The notes under the pieces: generated by a model
The model's database searches: none
What the model was told of the DNA's origin: nothing
What the model saw: only the letters and a program-made list of their open reading frames with translations
Assembly (NCBI RefSeq): GCF_021369635.1
Contig: NZ_JAJNBZ010000006.1
Coordinates: forward strand, 203,905 to 267,904
Direction of reading: 5' to 3'
Origin: Paenibacillus profundus
GTDB lineage: Bacteria; Bacillota; Bacilli; Paenibacillales; Paenibacillaceae
Length of the DNA stretch: 64,000 bases
Shown: positions 1 to 9,301 of the stretch, piece after piece
How the letters are laid out: each line of letters starts with the position of its first letter
How positions within the stretch are numbered: position 1 is the first letter of the stretch
Made by a program: the position numbers and the translations under genes

Positions 1-9
1 GTGGCTGCT

Positions 10-985
10 TCATACAAAAAATACTGCTTTCGTGCCCTGCGCGACGCCTTGTTTGACAACGGCTTCAAACGCCTTGCGTTTAGTGTTGTCCAGAAGTTTT
101 GCATAGCTCATTGTCATCTCTGGAGATGCATGGGCCAATAACTCCTGGACGGTTAATATATCTGCACCGCCGTTTAGCATCTTAATTGCATAGGTGTGAC
201 GAAATTGATGAGTTTTAAAGTAGAATACGTTACCGCATTCATCTGTGATATTCACATTCTTTACCAAGCTGTTCAATTTCTCTCCAACCCATAATTGAGA
301 ATAAGGTCTACCTTTCCTTGGACCACGAATTCTTATGAAAATATATCTTTCTGGATTGTTGTCTTCATTACTGTTCTCAATTGAATTTTTAATTAAAGCC
401 GCTGTTCTTAATTTTCGAGAAGTCAATAAAATATTGAGATTTCGACATATTATAATTTATCTTATATGTATCATACAAAATTCGAATGTCCCAACGGTCT
501 TTGTCCCATTCCTCGCGAGCATCGATTAGTTGTGATATAGAAAAGCGCATATGTCTTAAAAAATGTGCAATTGAACATTTGATTATTTGTTCTCCGTACA
601 CATCATGTTCCCTTATTGTATGTGTGCGGATGTTCTGTTTCTCTAACCAGAATAACCATTCCCGATCTGACTTACCAATGTCCAAATCAAGTAGTGATCC
701 TAGTCGAGGGTGTTTTTCATTAAGAAATCTTGTGAGCTGGTTTATGTTCGTGAAATTAGTTCCGAATAAGCTTGAAAAAGACCAATCCTCATTAAATAAC
801 TTATGGAACACAACATACTTCATTTCAAGATTAACAAATGGGCTATAAAACTCGAACCGAATGTTTTTATTAGATCGATTATATTTTTTTCGCTGATCAT
901 GAAAATTAGTTATAAAACCTATCACATCTACACTCCAAACGTTTTCAGTCAAGAAATAGGGATTCTCAACTTTGCGAAACGACAC
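10..985 (-). pseudogene. Remnant of a Tn554/TnpB-type tyrosine recombinase
   Basis: Two minus-strand reading frames carry the two ends of one integrase. Positions 985 to 389 encode an N-terminal part (core-binding-like, about 198 residues), and 426 to 10 encode the catalytic C-terminus with the tyrosine recombinase signature HQFRHTYAIKML, a second histidine in LLAHAS and the nucleophile region MSYAKL. The frames differ, and the middle of the catalytic domain expected in this family (well over 100 residues) is missing, so an internal deletion near 389-426 joined them. The C-terminal end also stops early, soon after VVKQG. The enzyme would have cut and joined DNA at element attachment sites; this copy cannot be active. 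It is probably a relic of an integrated element extending left of the window. Confidence 0.8.
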
Positions 986-1100
986 AGATCCATCAGCATT
1001 AACTAACCGTTCCTCTATTTACGATACTATAATTAATACGGCTAATACTTTATTTCCAGTCTAATACTTTATTTTCTCAAGACATTTAGTCAAGCCCAGC

Positions 1101-1613
1101 TCAAGACTGGCACCCTATTCCTGAATAAATCAAATGCTTCTTATTAAAAATATGTTCTTCTCTTTCAAATGTAAATCCTATTTTTTCTGCTACTCTGATG
1201 GATTGAATATTGTTTGGAGCGATAATGCTTACCAGTTTGTTTTTCTTTAATTGTTGGAACCCGTATTCTTTACATTTTAACGCTGCTTCGGTAGCAAATC
1301 CTTTCGACCAGTATCTTTTATTGATATGATATCCAATTTCCACTTCAGCTGCCCCGTTAATGATTTGTGTTATAAGTCCACAATCTCCTATCACTTCATC
1401 CGTATCTTTTAAACACACCGCCCATAATCCAAAGCCATCCGCTTTATACCTCCCTTGATTGCGAGAAATCCAAGCATGTGTTTGTTCCATTGTAAATGGA
1501 GCTGGATAAAATCTCATCGATTCCGCATCCGAAAATATATCGTGTAAGGCGGAAGCATCGTCTGCTTCGAAATATCTTAAATAGAGTCTTTCTGTTTCTA
1601 AAATGAAACTCAT
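1101..1613 (-). CDS. GNAT family N-acetyltransferase (RimJ/RimL-like)
   Basis: 170-residue cytoplasmic acetyltransferase of the RimJ/RimL type, which moves an acetyl group from acetyl-CoA to an amine. The N-terminus (LETERLYLRYF) is typical, followed by the middle strand GLWAVCLKD and the acetyl-CoA site around YWSKGFATEAALKCKEYGF, then the common IAPNNIQSIRVAEKIGF segment near residues 130-147. The start has a good ribosome site (GGGAGA) about ten bases upstream. It stands alone between the integrase relic and a small unknown gene. The substrate cannot be read from the sequence; members modify ribosomal protein N-termini, antibiotics or small amines. Confidence 0.85.
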   Translation of the reverse strand: MSFILETERLYLRYFEADDASALHDIFSDAESMRFYPAPFTMEQTHAWISRNQGRYKADGFGLWAVCLKDTDEVIGDCGLITQIINGAAEVEIGYHINKRYWSKGFATEAALKCKEYGFQQLKKNKLVSIIAPNNIQSIRVAEKIGFTFEREEHIFNKKHLIYSGIGCQS

Positions 1614-1718
1614 CCTAAACTGTCTCCCTTAACCTATGGCATTACATTCTATTATATACAAAGAATAAGCCCTCAAGATTATACATCTCGAAGGCCGCAT
1701 GTAAAACATTTGCAATAT

Positions 1719-2132
1719 TTATGCTTTTTCTTCTTCTATACTCGATAAAACCTTGAATTGCATCTGCATTCCTGCCCCTGCCTGCATATTCAGCAAGTTG
1801 ATAACATCCTTCGTATTCTGAGTCATTCCATCTTCATTTGCATATTGTTTACCGGAAAGGCGGTGCAGATCGTTACCGGCACTTATGGATTCGTCCTCGG
1901 CTTGCTTTGCTTCACTTAACAAAATTTTGGTGCCGTCCGGCCTAATGATATATTGCCGCACATAAGCCCCTTCCCTACAAGTAACTAACTTCCCTTTTTT
2001 CTCCTCACCTTGCTTATCCTCTGTCTTCTCCGCCTCTTTTTCCATAAGCACAGAACTAAACAACTCTTTGTTCGCATTGGAATTCGCTCGTTGAGCGGTA
2101 AACGTATGGCTTCCACCAGAATGAATACGCAT
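1719..2132 (-). CDS. Hypothetical small hydrophilic protein
   Basis: A 137-residue protein that I do not recognise. I place the start at 2132 (MRIHSGGSH) because AAGGAAG lies at the right distance; an ATG 21 bases further upstream lacks a ribosome site. The protein has no signal peptide or membrane segment. It has a charged Glu/Lys-rich stretch (residues 30-50), a short segment VRQYIIRPDGTKILL, and a C-terminal region rich in Gln, Met and Ala (NLLNMQAGAGMQMQFKVL). The last part resembles short structural or flagellar-type helices, but that is only an impression. No operon partner; it is divergent from the methyltransferase at 2293. Confidence 0.6.
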   Translation of the reverse strand: MRIHSGGSHTFTAQRANSNANKELFSSVLMEKEAEKTEDKQGEEKKGKLVTCREGAYVRQYIIRPDGTKILLSEAKQAEDESISAGNDLHRLSGKQYANEDGMTQNTKDVINLLNMQAGAGMQMQFKVLSSIEEEKA

Positions 2133-2292
2133 ACTCACACTTCCTTTTTGCACATGATAATTACTCTAAATAATATAGCTCTTACCTGAATATCGGAAAA
2201 TAACGTTTAAAAGTTAACCTTGCTTCCATTCACAGAGAGCAAGACTTAAAATTGATATGAATATATCAAATGGTTTCTTCGAGGAGGTTCAC

Positions 2293-3072
2293 ATGGTTAC
2301 CGAAAAACGAGCAACTTTCAATGAAGTCGCTGAGCTATACGATAAAGCCGGGAATCATTATCCAGACTCCCTATTTGACGAATTGCACAAGCTTACGCAA
2401 CTGCCTTCCGCTGCACGCATTTTGGAAATCGGTTCGGGCACGGGAATCGCCACGCTTCCGCTTGCAGAACGAGGCTATCGCATCATCGGGGTCGAACTTG
2501 GACACGATATGGCAGCAGTCGCACGGCATAAGCTAGCCGCTTTCTCCAATGTCGATATTCAGCTTGCCTCCTTCGAAGATTGGCAGCCTCCGGCAGAGCC
2601 GTTCGATCTGGTCCTTTCCGCAACTGCATTTCATTGGCTTGATCCGGACATCCGGTTCCAGAAGACAGCTTCTGTACTGAAAGACAGAGGGCATCTGGCA
2701 ATCGTAAAATATCATCATATCGCGGGTGGCGATCAGTCCTTCTTTGACCAAGTGCAGTTATGCTATGAACAATATAAGCCACACTCAGAACAGCTCCAAC
2801 TTCCCCGCATGGAGGATATGTATCCCGACACAGAAGAGCTTGTACAGTGCGGATTGTATGAGCAGCCTGTCATACGAAGGTATGTCACGGAGGAAACCTA
2901 TAATCGTCAACAATATCTCGATTTATTAGCAACGTATTCCGATCACCGAACTCTTGAACCATTGACTCGACAGCGTCTTTTTGAATGCATAGGGACTCTT
3001 ATTGATAACGATTATGATGGTAAAGTGAGAAAATGTTACTTACATGAGCTCATCTTGGCACGCAAAGCTTAG
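2293..3072 (+). CDS. Class I SAM-dependent methyltransferase
   Basis: 259 residues. The start at 2293 follows GAGGAGG directly; an in-frame ATG at 2257 has no ribosome site. The Rossmann fold is clear: motif I ILEIGSGTGIATLPLAERG (about residues 46-64), the acidic end of strand 2 (IIGVELG), motif II/III around FDLVLSATAFHWLDP, and the strand 5 segment GHLAIVKYHH. The FHWLDP pattern is common in the Methyltransf_11 / UbiE-like group that methylates small molecules. The substrate is unknown. The gene is monocistronic and ends before a strong bidirectional hairpin at 3182-3222. Confidence 0.88.
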   Translation: MVTEKRATFNEVAELYDKAGNHYPDSLFDELHKLTQLPSAARILEIGSGTGIATLPLAERGYRIIGVELGHDMAAVARHKLAAFSNVDIQLASFEDWQPPAEPFDLVLSATAFHWLDPDIRFQKTASVLKDRGHLAIVKYHHIAGGDQSFFDQVQLCYEQYKPHSEQLQLPRMEDMYPDTEELVQCGLYEQPVIRRYVTEETYNRQQYLDLLATYSDHRTLEPLTRQRLFECIGTLIDNDYDGKVRKCYLHELILARKA

Positions 3073-3181
3073 TATTTAACAGAATTAATGATGGCACGCC
3101 TAATCTATCTTCACTGTTATGTATATTTCGGTATGAGGCAATTACAATGTGCCCACAGGAGAGATTGATTCGTATAAAGAA

Positions 3182-3222
3182 ACCGAGCGAAGCGGACGGA
3201 GGATCCGTCCACTTCGCTCGGT
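3182..3222. terminator. Bidirectional hairpin terminator
   Basis: Long near-perfect inverted repeat with arms accgagcgaagcggac and gtccacttcgctcggt, between convergent genes ending at 3072 (+) and 3253 (-). A-rich and T-rich flanks on both sides make it usable from either direction. Confidence 0.8.
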
Positions 3223-3252
3223 TTAAATTGTCGGCTGGCGCCTAGTAGAGCA

Positions 3253-4926
3253 CTACGTGACAGGTTGCTTCTGATAGGTTCCTTTAATGAATTGGTACAT
3301 CCAATCGTACAATTCGCGTGCGCGCGGATCGGTGCTGCGGGCGCTTTCCAAGAGTCCGTCCACGCCCTGATAGTATGCCTTGAAGGCCCCTGTCATGAAT
3401 CCGTTATCCACACCGCTGTTCAGATATTCAAGATACCGCTTACGGAATTCCGGATCATGATTCATCCGTTCATCTGTTTCCATTTCAACCCCAAGTCCGT
3501 GATGTCTCGCCAAGTAAGCAGCATCATCAACTCGTGCTGCCTGCGTTCCGTCGAAATAGTGGTTCGGTTGCAGTACGGTTGCATCGAATCCGAGAGCTCT
3601 TCCTGCAAAGTTCATGTTCGCAGAGAAGAACGGAATCCAGAAAAATTTCTTGCCTGCTTGGTGCACCAAGTCACGTGAATAGCTAAGCAGATTCATATCA
3701 ACGGATTCTCTTCCATGCTCTACGTCTTCGGCCAACCAGTACATGCCAACCAAATCCAGTCGATCATAGTGACCTTGCAACCAACGTTCTTTCACTTGAT
3801 TCATATACCATTGAATCGCCTTCGTACGGTTAGCAAAAGCTGCTTCTTCGCCAACTTCGGCAGCATTGAAATTTTCGGACACGCCGTCGCCGTCCACATC
3901 GCCAAAGTCAGAAATCTTTTCGCCTGCATACGGAATCATCAATACGACTTTCACTTTATGATTGGAATCATTGAGCTTGGCTCCGGCTTCTTTAACTGCT
4001 TCGTTTAAGTTAGCCATGTCACCATCCGCTTTGAACGTCTTATCTAAGTACCAGTTCCAATCGCTTAATAAGGCAGTGCTGCCGAAGTCACGCTGATCAT
4101 CATCTGTTTTCAGCCCCAAATACAGCACCCCGTCATACATCCAGTCCGTCGAATTGCCCTGCTCGTCGACATAGCTGACGTATGGGATGATATTGTCTTT
4201 CTTCCAGTCGCCGCGGTCATTTTCATATTTGCCGTTGTACAATAACAACAAATCACGAATGTCCGCCGTATCACGACCTGGCTTCAAATAACCAGGTGTA
4301 ACCGGTTTCAAATTAAAAGCATCATTTGTCTTCCCATCAACGCCATAGATCTCAACTTCGTCTAAGAATACCCACACCGTAGTCGTTATTGCTACTTTCA
4401 CGTAACGAGCATACGCTTTACTCGCGTTGCGGGAAGGATGAGGAACACCGTCCACTTTACCATCCCATACGTAATCAACGCCAGTAGCAGTCTTATCTGC
4501 CCAGATCGGTTCCGGAGAAGCCATATGCTTCACAGGCGCCCAGTTCTGTCCGTCTTCCGACACATAGTAAGAGAGTATATTCGGACTGTAAATTGCAGCA
4601 GGGCCTTCATACAAAAAATGCGTTTTAATGCGTCCTACCGATTTGTTCTCACCCAGATCAAACGTAATCTCACGCGTTTTTCCACCTAAAAATGCGACCC
4701 AAGCAGAATCCCAGAACGCGTTCAGATCTCCAAACTTTCCATCCGTCAATCTGTTCCCGTTATCTTGATGCTCTTGGTGCGGCGCTTCGGAATACGAATA
4801 TGTGCTGTGCGGCGCTAAGTTTTTCATCTCTCGAGCCTCACCTCCTTCGGCATATGATACTTGCACGGTTGACAACATCAAGACCGCGGCAAGCAACAAA
4901 GAGGCCCATTTCTTTATCTTATTCAT
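3253..4926 (-). CDS. Secreted DUF4855 domain protein with N-terminal discoidin-like domain
   Basis: 557 residues with a clear Sec signal peptide (MNKIKKWASLLLAAVLMLS, cleavage near SYA-EGG). Residues about 40-195 form an F5/8 type C (discoidin)-like carbohydrate-binding domain (LTDGKFGDLNAFWDSAWVAF, EITFDLGENKSVGRI). The rest fits DUF4855, a family seen mostly in secreted proteins of Paenibacillus and relatives, with the typical RDLLLLYNG, WMYDGVLYLG and WIPFFSA segments. The fold is thought to be glycosidase-like; no reaction is established. Ribosome site GGAGA before the ATG. Monocistronic. It probably acts on extracellular polysaccharide; that is inference from the domain pair. Confidence 0.85.
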   Translation of the reverse strand: MNKIKKWASLLLAAVLMLSTVQVSYAEGGEAREMKNLAPHSTYSYSEAPHQEHQDNGNRLTDGKFGDLNAFWDSAWVAFLGGKTREITFDLGENKSVGRIKTHFLYEGPAAIYSPNILSYYVSEDGQNWAPVKHMASPEPIWADKTATGVDYVWDGKVDGVPHPSRNASKAYARYVKVAITTTVWVFLDEVEIYGVDGKTNDAFNLKPVTPGYLKPGRDTADIRDLLLLYNGKYENDRGDWKKDNIIPYVSYVDEQGNSTDWMYDGVLYLGLKTDDDQRDFGSTALLSDWNWYLDKTFKADGDMANLNEAVKEAGAKLNDSNHKVKVVLMIPYAGEKISDFGDVDGDGVSENFNAAEVGEEAAFANRTKAIQWYMNQVKERWLQGHYDRLDLVGMYWLAEDVEHGRESVDMNLLSYSRDLVHQAGKKFFWIPFFSANMNFAGRALGFDATVLQPNHYFDGTQAARVDDAAYLARHHGLGVEMETDERMNHDPEFRKRYLEYLNSGVDNGFMTGAFKAYYQGVDGLLESARSTDPRARELYDWMYQFIKGTYQKQPVT

Positions 4927-5125
4927 TAGCTGGTCTCCTTCCCCTTGTTAAAGTGGCTGAGGCTCATGTTGTTACTCTATTATAGATCGGAGAAATTCGA
5001 CAAATTATAATTATAGTTCAAAAAACCTGTACAATTTTCCAGAATGATGACATCTAGTCGGCAGCATTATCTTGAGCGGATCGATACATGGGCTTCCAAT
5101 TAAGGATAAACACAGTGAGACTCGC

Positions 5126-5155
5126 TGTATATTCCATACTGGAATGCGCATTCTA
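5126..5155 (+). promoter_or_regulatory. Candidate sigma-G (forespore) promoter for the ger operon
   Basis: TGTATA at 5126-5131 and CATTCTA at 5149-5155 are separated by 17 bases. This fits the sigma-G pattern (a TGnATA-like -35 and CATnnTA -10) known for germinant receptor operons. It lies just before the likely starts at 5162-5174. Prediction from pattern only. Confidence 0.45.
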
Positions 5156-5173
5156 CACAATATGGTGATGATA

Positions 5174-6919
5174 ATGAGAGATCTATCGTTATTGAAAATT
5201 CCAACATGGGACATATGGCTGGCGGCTGGGTTCAGCTTCCTAGCTCCCTATCTTGTCTACAGGCTATTCCACTGGCTCGGCACGAACGAGCAATTCATGA
5301 AACGGTGGAAATCGTTAAAATCCAAACCGAAAGCCTCGGCCCAGCCGACACTGTGCTCTCAGCTGCGGCAGCCGCCGGAGAAGACAGAGGATGAAGCAAT
5401 GCTGCACCGATCGCTGAACCAAAATGTGGATGCAATCTGCAAGCAGATCGGGGACAATACAGACTTGTACCTGCGTCCATTTCAATTCGGACAGCACATG
5501 AAAGCCATGCTGCTGTACATGGACTGCGCGACCGACAAGCAGCTGCTGGACGAATTTGTTTTGAAACCGCTCATGAGACTGTCTTCTGATGGAGTTACAG
5601 ACCGGATGGATCCGAATCGATTCGTCCGTCGACTCCGTCTCGAATGGATTCCGATGAGCGAGCTCGAAGACACGGCCAGCCTGACTCGGTCCATCTCGGC
5701 AATGCTGGTTGGTTCCGCCGTCTTGCTCGTAGACGGATCCGACCACGCCATTCTTATCGGCGCTAAGACGAAGCTGCTGCGCGCTATCGACGAACCCTCG
5801 ACCGAGGCGCTCGTACGCGGTCCGCGCCTTGGCTTCATCGAGTCGCTGCGCGCCAACACCGTTATCCTCCGCGACCGGACGAACGATCCGAACTTCAAAG
5901 TAATCGGCTTCGAGCTCGGCCAGCGCAACCGGAAGAAAGTGTCCCTCTTCTACGTTCAGGACATCGCTCAACCCGAACTCGTCGAAGAAGTGAAGCGGAG
6001 AATCAGCCAGATTGACGTTGACGACTTGCCCGAATCGGGCTATATCGAGCAGTTGATCGAGGACAACTATATGTCCCCTTTCCCACAGCTGCAAACTACG
6101 GAACGACCCGACCGGGTCATTGCCGGACTATTGGAAGGACGGGTCGCCATCATGCTGGACGGGTCGCCGTTCGCGCTCATCGCGCCCGTCACCTTCAACA
6201 TGCTGCTGCAGACGCCAGAGGATTACTACACCCGCTGGATCCCGGGATCGCTTCTCCGCGTGCTGCGTTATGTATCAGCCTTCGTATCCTTGTTCGGGCC
6301 TGCGCTGTACATCGCCTTCATCTCGTTCCATCAAGGTCTTATCCCGACGAAGCTTGCCATCTCGATGTCAGGCACGCGCGAAGGGGTACCGTTCCCGCCC
6401 TTGGTCGAAGCGCTGATGATGGAAATAGCGATCGAAATTTTGCGCGAGGCGGGCCTGCGCCTGCCAAAACCAGTCGGGCAAGCCGTCGGGCTGGTCGGCG
6501 GACTCGTCATCGGGACGGCGGCGGTGGAAGCCCACCTTGTCAGCCCGCTTATGGTCATCGTCGTTGCCTTGACGGCGATTACGTCCTTCGCCATTCCACA
6601 GTATGAGGCGGGCGTTGCCATTCGGATGCTGCGTTTCATCGTGATGTTCTGCGCAGCCACCCTGGGGCTGTACGGCATCATCCTTTTCATCCTCATGCTG
6701 CTGACGCATGTCGTCAAGCTGAAGAGCTTCGGCTTGCCTTACGTCTCGCCGGCCGTGCCGTTCCGGTCTAACGACTGGCAGGACTTTCTGTTAAGGCTGC
6801 CATTGTTCAAGCTGGTGCTTCGGCCGCGCATGCTGAAGCCGCAAGACCAGCAGCGGGAAACTGACATCGCGAAGAAAGGAGGAGATAGGGATGGGTCCGG
6901 CCGCCAATCTCAATCCTGA
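5174..6919 (+). CDS. gerKA: Spore germination receptor A subunit (GerA/GerKA family)
   Basis: A subunit of a Ger-type germinant receptor in the spore inner membrane. Family landmarks: LNQNVDAICKQIGDNTDLYL near the N-terminus, LLVDGSDHAILIGAK, the conserved EALVRGPRLGFIESL..N, and the membrane part from about residue 350 (PEDYYTRW, EGVPFPPLVEALMMEIAIEI). The start is uncertain: in-frame ATGs lie at 5162, 5168 and 5174, none with a good ribosome site, and a TTG lies at 5072. With any of these the protein gains a hydrophobic segment (IWLAAGFSFLAPYLVYRLF) ahead of the usual cytoplasmic domain. The next gene overlaps its end by 29 bases. Confidence 0.9.
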   Translation: MRDLSLLKIPTWDIWLAAGFSFLAPYLVYRLFHWLGTNEQFMKRWKSLKSKPKASAQPTLCSQLRQPPEKTEDEAMLHRSLNQNVDAICKQIGDNTDLYLRPFQFGQHMKAMLLYMDCATDKQLLDEFVLKPLMRLSSDGVTDRMDPNRFVRRLRLEWIPMSELEDTASLTRSISAMLVGSAVLLVDGSDHAILIGAKTKLLRAIDEPSTEALVRGPRLGFIESLRANTVILRDRTNDPNFKVIGFELGQRNRKKVSLFYVQDIAQPELVEEVKRRISQIDVDDLPESGYIEQLIEDNYMSPFPQLQTTERPDRVIAGLLEGRVAIMLDGSPFALIAPVTFNMLLQTPEDYYTRWIPGSLLRVLRYVSAFVSLFGPALYIAFISFHQGLIPTKLAISMSGTREGVPFPPLVEALMMEIAIEILREAGLRLPKPVGQAVGLVGGLVIGTAAVEAHLVSPLMVIVVALTAITSFAIPQYEAGVAIRMLRFIVMFCAATLGLYGIILFILMLLTHVVKLKSFGLPYVSPAVPFRSNDWQDFLLRLPLFKLVLRPRMLKPQDQQRETDIAKKGGDRDGSGRQSQS

Positions 6920-8000
6920 TGACCTATCGCCAACCCAAGTCGCCGTCATTCTGGCGAATGCCATACTCGGCACGGGTATTCTTACGCTGCCACGCCTCCT
7001 CGCCGTCGCGATGGATACGCCAGACGGTTGGGTTCCGATCATGATCGGGGGCCTCATCGTAATTGCCTTCGCGTCGTGGCTGGTGAAGATTGGGTCCCGG
7101 TATCCGGGACAAACGTTTTTCGACTACAGCCCGACGCTGTTCGGCGTCTGGTTGAGCCGGCTGATTGTCGGTGTCATGATCGTGTACTTCGTCTGCATTG
7201 CTGCTTACGAAGTTCGCGTGCTCGCGGAAGTGGTCGATATGTTCTTGCTGGAGCAAACGCCCAAATCCGTCATCATCATTACGATGATGTGCGTGTCGGC
7301 CTACCTTGTCTTCGGAGGGATCGGAGCCATTTCCCGCATGTGCGGTCTGCTGCTGCCGCTGACGGTGCTGGTGCTGTTCTTCTGTTTTGCGCTGAGTATG
7401 AAGAGCTTCGATGCCAACAATTTACGTCCGGTGCTCGGGGAAGGTGTATACCCCGTCTTGAAGGGCATCTGGCCGTCCGCCATGAATTTTCTGGGGTTTG
7501 AGATTATGTATATCCTTCCCGGCCGCATGAAACATCCCAAAAAAGCTTACCGGGCGGTGTGGTATGGCATCATCATCGTGGTCGCGGTCTATTCATTCAG
7601 TTATATAGCCGTCATCGGAGGGCTGTCGACCGAAGCGACGAAGACGGTCACTTGGCCGTTGATTTCGCTTATCCGTTCGTTTGAGTACACCGGCATCTTG
7701 TTCGAACGGTTCGATTCGTTCCTGATGGCGATATGGATTATGCAGATTTATACAGCGTTCATGTTGTTTCACTATTTGCTCGTCTCATCGCTGAAGGTGT
7801 TCGGAGTGCGGCGGCCATATGGAGGCGCGTTTGCTGTGCTGCCCGTCATCTATATACTGGCCATGCTGCCTCGCAGCACATTCGCCATTCTGTCTTTGTT
7901 CCGGTATGTGGAATATTTATTTCTCTTCACTATCGGGGTCGTGCCTGCGCTCTGCATGGTAATGAATTGGATTCGGAGGCGATCGCAACATGAAGCCTAA
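6891..8000 (+). CDS. gerKB: Spore germination receptor B subunit (GerKB, APC-type permease)
   Basis: 369-residue integral membrane protein with about ten hydrophobic helices, of the endospore germination permease family (APC superfamily), which forms the germinant-binding part of Ger receptors. Typical early segment VAVILANAILGTGILTLPR, then FFDYSPTLFG and a WPLISLIRS helix near residue 245. The ribosome site GGAGGAGA lies inside the end of gerKA, and the two genes overlap by 29 bases, so translation is coupled. The end overlaps gerKC by 11 bases. The germinant it recognises cannot be read from the sequence. Confidence 0.92.
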   Translation: MGPAANLNPDDLSPTQVAVILANAILGTGILTLPRLLAVAMDTPDGWVPIMIGGLIVIAFASWLVKIGSRYPGQTFFDYSPTLFGVWLSRLIVGVMIVYFVCIAAYEVRVLAEVVDMFLLEQTPKSVIIITMMCVSAYLVFGGIGAISRMCGLLLPLTVLVLFFCFALSMKSFDANNLRPVLGEGVYPVLKGIWPSAMNFLGFEIMYILPGRMKHPKKAYRAVWYGIIIVVAVYSFSYIAVIGGLSTEATKTVTWPLISLIRSFEYTGILFERFDSFLMAIWIMQIYTAFMLFHYLLVSSLKVFGVRRPYGGAFAVLPVIYILAMLPRSTFAILSLFRYVEYLFLFTIGVVPALCMVMNWIRRRSQHEA

Positions 8001-9231
8001 TTGCAAGCTTAAGCTGCGTCGGCACCTCGCACGCTGGTCATGTCTGCTGCTCGCCTCGCTCGTGCTGCCCGGTTGCTGGGATGCCCGCATGATCAACCAA
8101 TTGTCCATCACGAGCGGGGTCGCTCTGGATCAAGCTCCTCCGGAGCTGATGACCGAGGAAGGAGCAGTCGGAAGGAACAACGGCAATCTGCCCCAGAACC
8201 CGGACCGCCTGCAGGTGACCTTCGAAATCATTATTCCGAAGATTGCGTCCGGCATGCCGTCCGGCTCGTCCACGGTGAAGCCGTTCACGAACATTACAGT
8301 GACTGGGGATACCATGCACGAATTGACGCGGCGCATCGCCCTCGAGACGAATCCCATCTTCGCAGAGCACGCCAAAGTCATCTTAATTAGCCGCCAGCTG
8401 GCTGAAAAAGTCGATTTAATCAGGCTGCTCAATATGTTCTACCGTGACGAAGGTTACCGGGAGAGCTGCGTTATTTTCCTTACGGAAAGCGATGCGAAAT
8501 CCGTGTTCTCGGTAAAAGGGAACGACATCCCTACGGACACCATTATGAGCATCGCGGACAATCAATTCCGCTCCACGCGGGTGCTTCCGCTATTGACGCT
8601 GCAGAAGACGATGGAGAAATTGACGAACGGCACGAGCTTCGTGCTTCAAAGCCTGAATGTATACAACGGCAAGCTAATGTTCCATAGCGGTGCCGTTATA
8701 GACGGCGCCACCAAACGGTTTACTGGTTATATGGGAGCATTGGAAATGCAGGGGCTTGCTTGGCTGCACGGTAAAAAAACCGGCGGACTCGTACGGATTC
8801 CGGAGTTCGAGGGCAAACCATCTTTCGTATACGAAGTCAAAAAGATGACTTCCCGCATCATCCCGGTCGTGAACGGCGATCAGATTTCCTTCCGGGTTCA
8901 GATCAGATCCCGCGGACGCATCTCGGAGGACTGGCGTCCCTTGCAGATAACGGAGAACAAGCTGGATATCGAACGGCTGCTGCAGGATTCCCGCCGAGAC
9001 GTCGAACGCGAAATCCGCCTGATGACGCAAAAAACGCTGGACCTGATTCAGCGCAAGTACCAGACCGACATCATCGGCTGCAGCAACGAGCTGCGCATTC
9101 ATCATCCGCAAGTATGGGCCAAGGTAAAGCCGCAATGGAAGCGCATTTTCGCTGAAGCTCCCATAACGGTGGACGTCTCGGTTGACATCGAGGATTTTGG
9201 CCTGGAGAATATGCAGTTGCAAAAAAGATAA
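7990..9231 (+). CDS. gerKC: Spore germination lipoprotein C subunit (Ger(x)C family)
   Basis: 413 residues. The N-terminus is a lipoprotein signal with lipobox LVLPGC, followed by the family hallmark WDARMINQLSITSGVALDQ. The middle holds HAKVILISRQLA, and the C-terminal GerC domain holds the usual Lys/Glu-rich helix (LTQK-type TLDLIQRKYQTDIIGCSNELR). C subunits sit on the outer face of the spore inner membrane and are required with A and B for nutrient germination. It overlaps gerKB by 11 bases and is followed closely by a terminator at 9241. Confidence 0.93.
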   Translation: MKPNCKLKLRRHLARWSCLLLASLVLPGCWDARMINQLSITSGVALDQAPPELMTEEGAVGRNNGNLPQNPDRLQVTFEIIIPKIASGMPSGSSTVKPFTNITVTGDTMHELTRRIALETNPIFAEHAKVILISRQLAEKVDLIRLLNMFYRDEGYRESCVIFLTESDAKSVFSVKGNDIPTDTIMSIADNQFRSTRVLPLLTLQKTMEKLTNGTSFVLQSLNVYNGKLMFHSGAVIDGATKRFTGYMGALEMQGLAWLHGKKTGGLVRIPEFEGKPSFVYEVKKMTSRIIPVVNGDQISFRVQIRSRGRISEDWRPLQITENKLDIERLLQDSRRDVEREIRLMTQKTLDLIQRKYQTDIIGCSNELRIHHPQVWAKVKPQWKRIFAEAPITVDVSVDIEDFGLENMQLQKR

Positions 9232-9240
9232 CTTTCAATG

Positions 9241-9280
9241 AAAACAACCTTAGCGCCTTACAGGCGGCTAAGGTTGTTTT
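9241..9280. terminator. Terminator of the ger operon
   Basis: Inverted repeat aaaacaaccttagcgcc / ggcggctaaggttgtttt with a five-base loop just after the gerKC stop. T-tract on the plus side, A-tract on the other, so it may also serve the convergent gene ending at 9302. Confidence 0.85.
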
Positions 9281-9301
9281 CTGTGTTGCTGGATACGCTC
9301 C

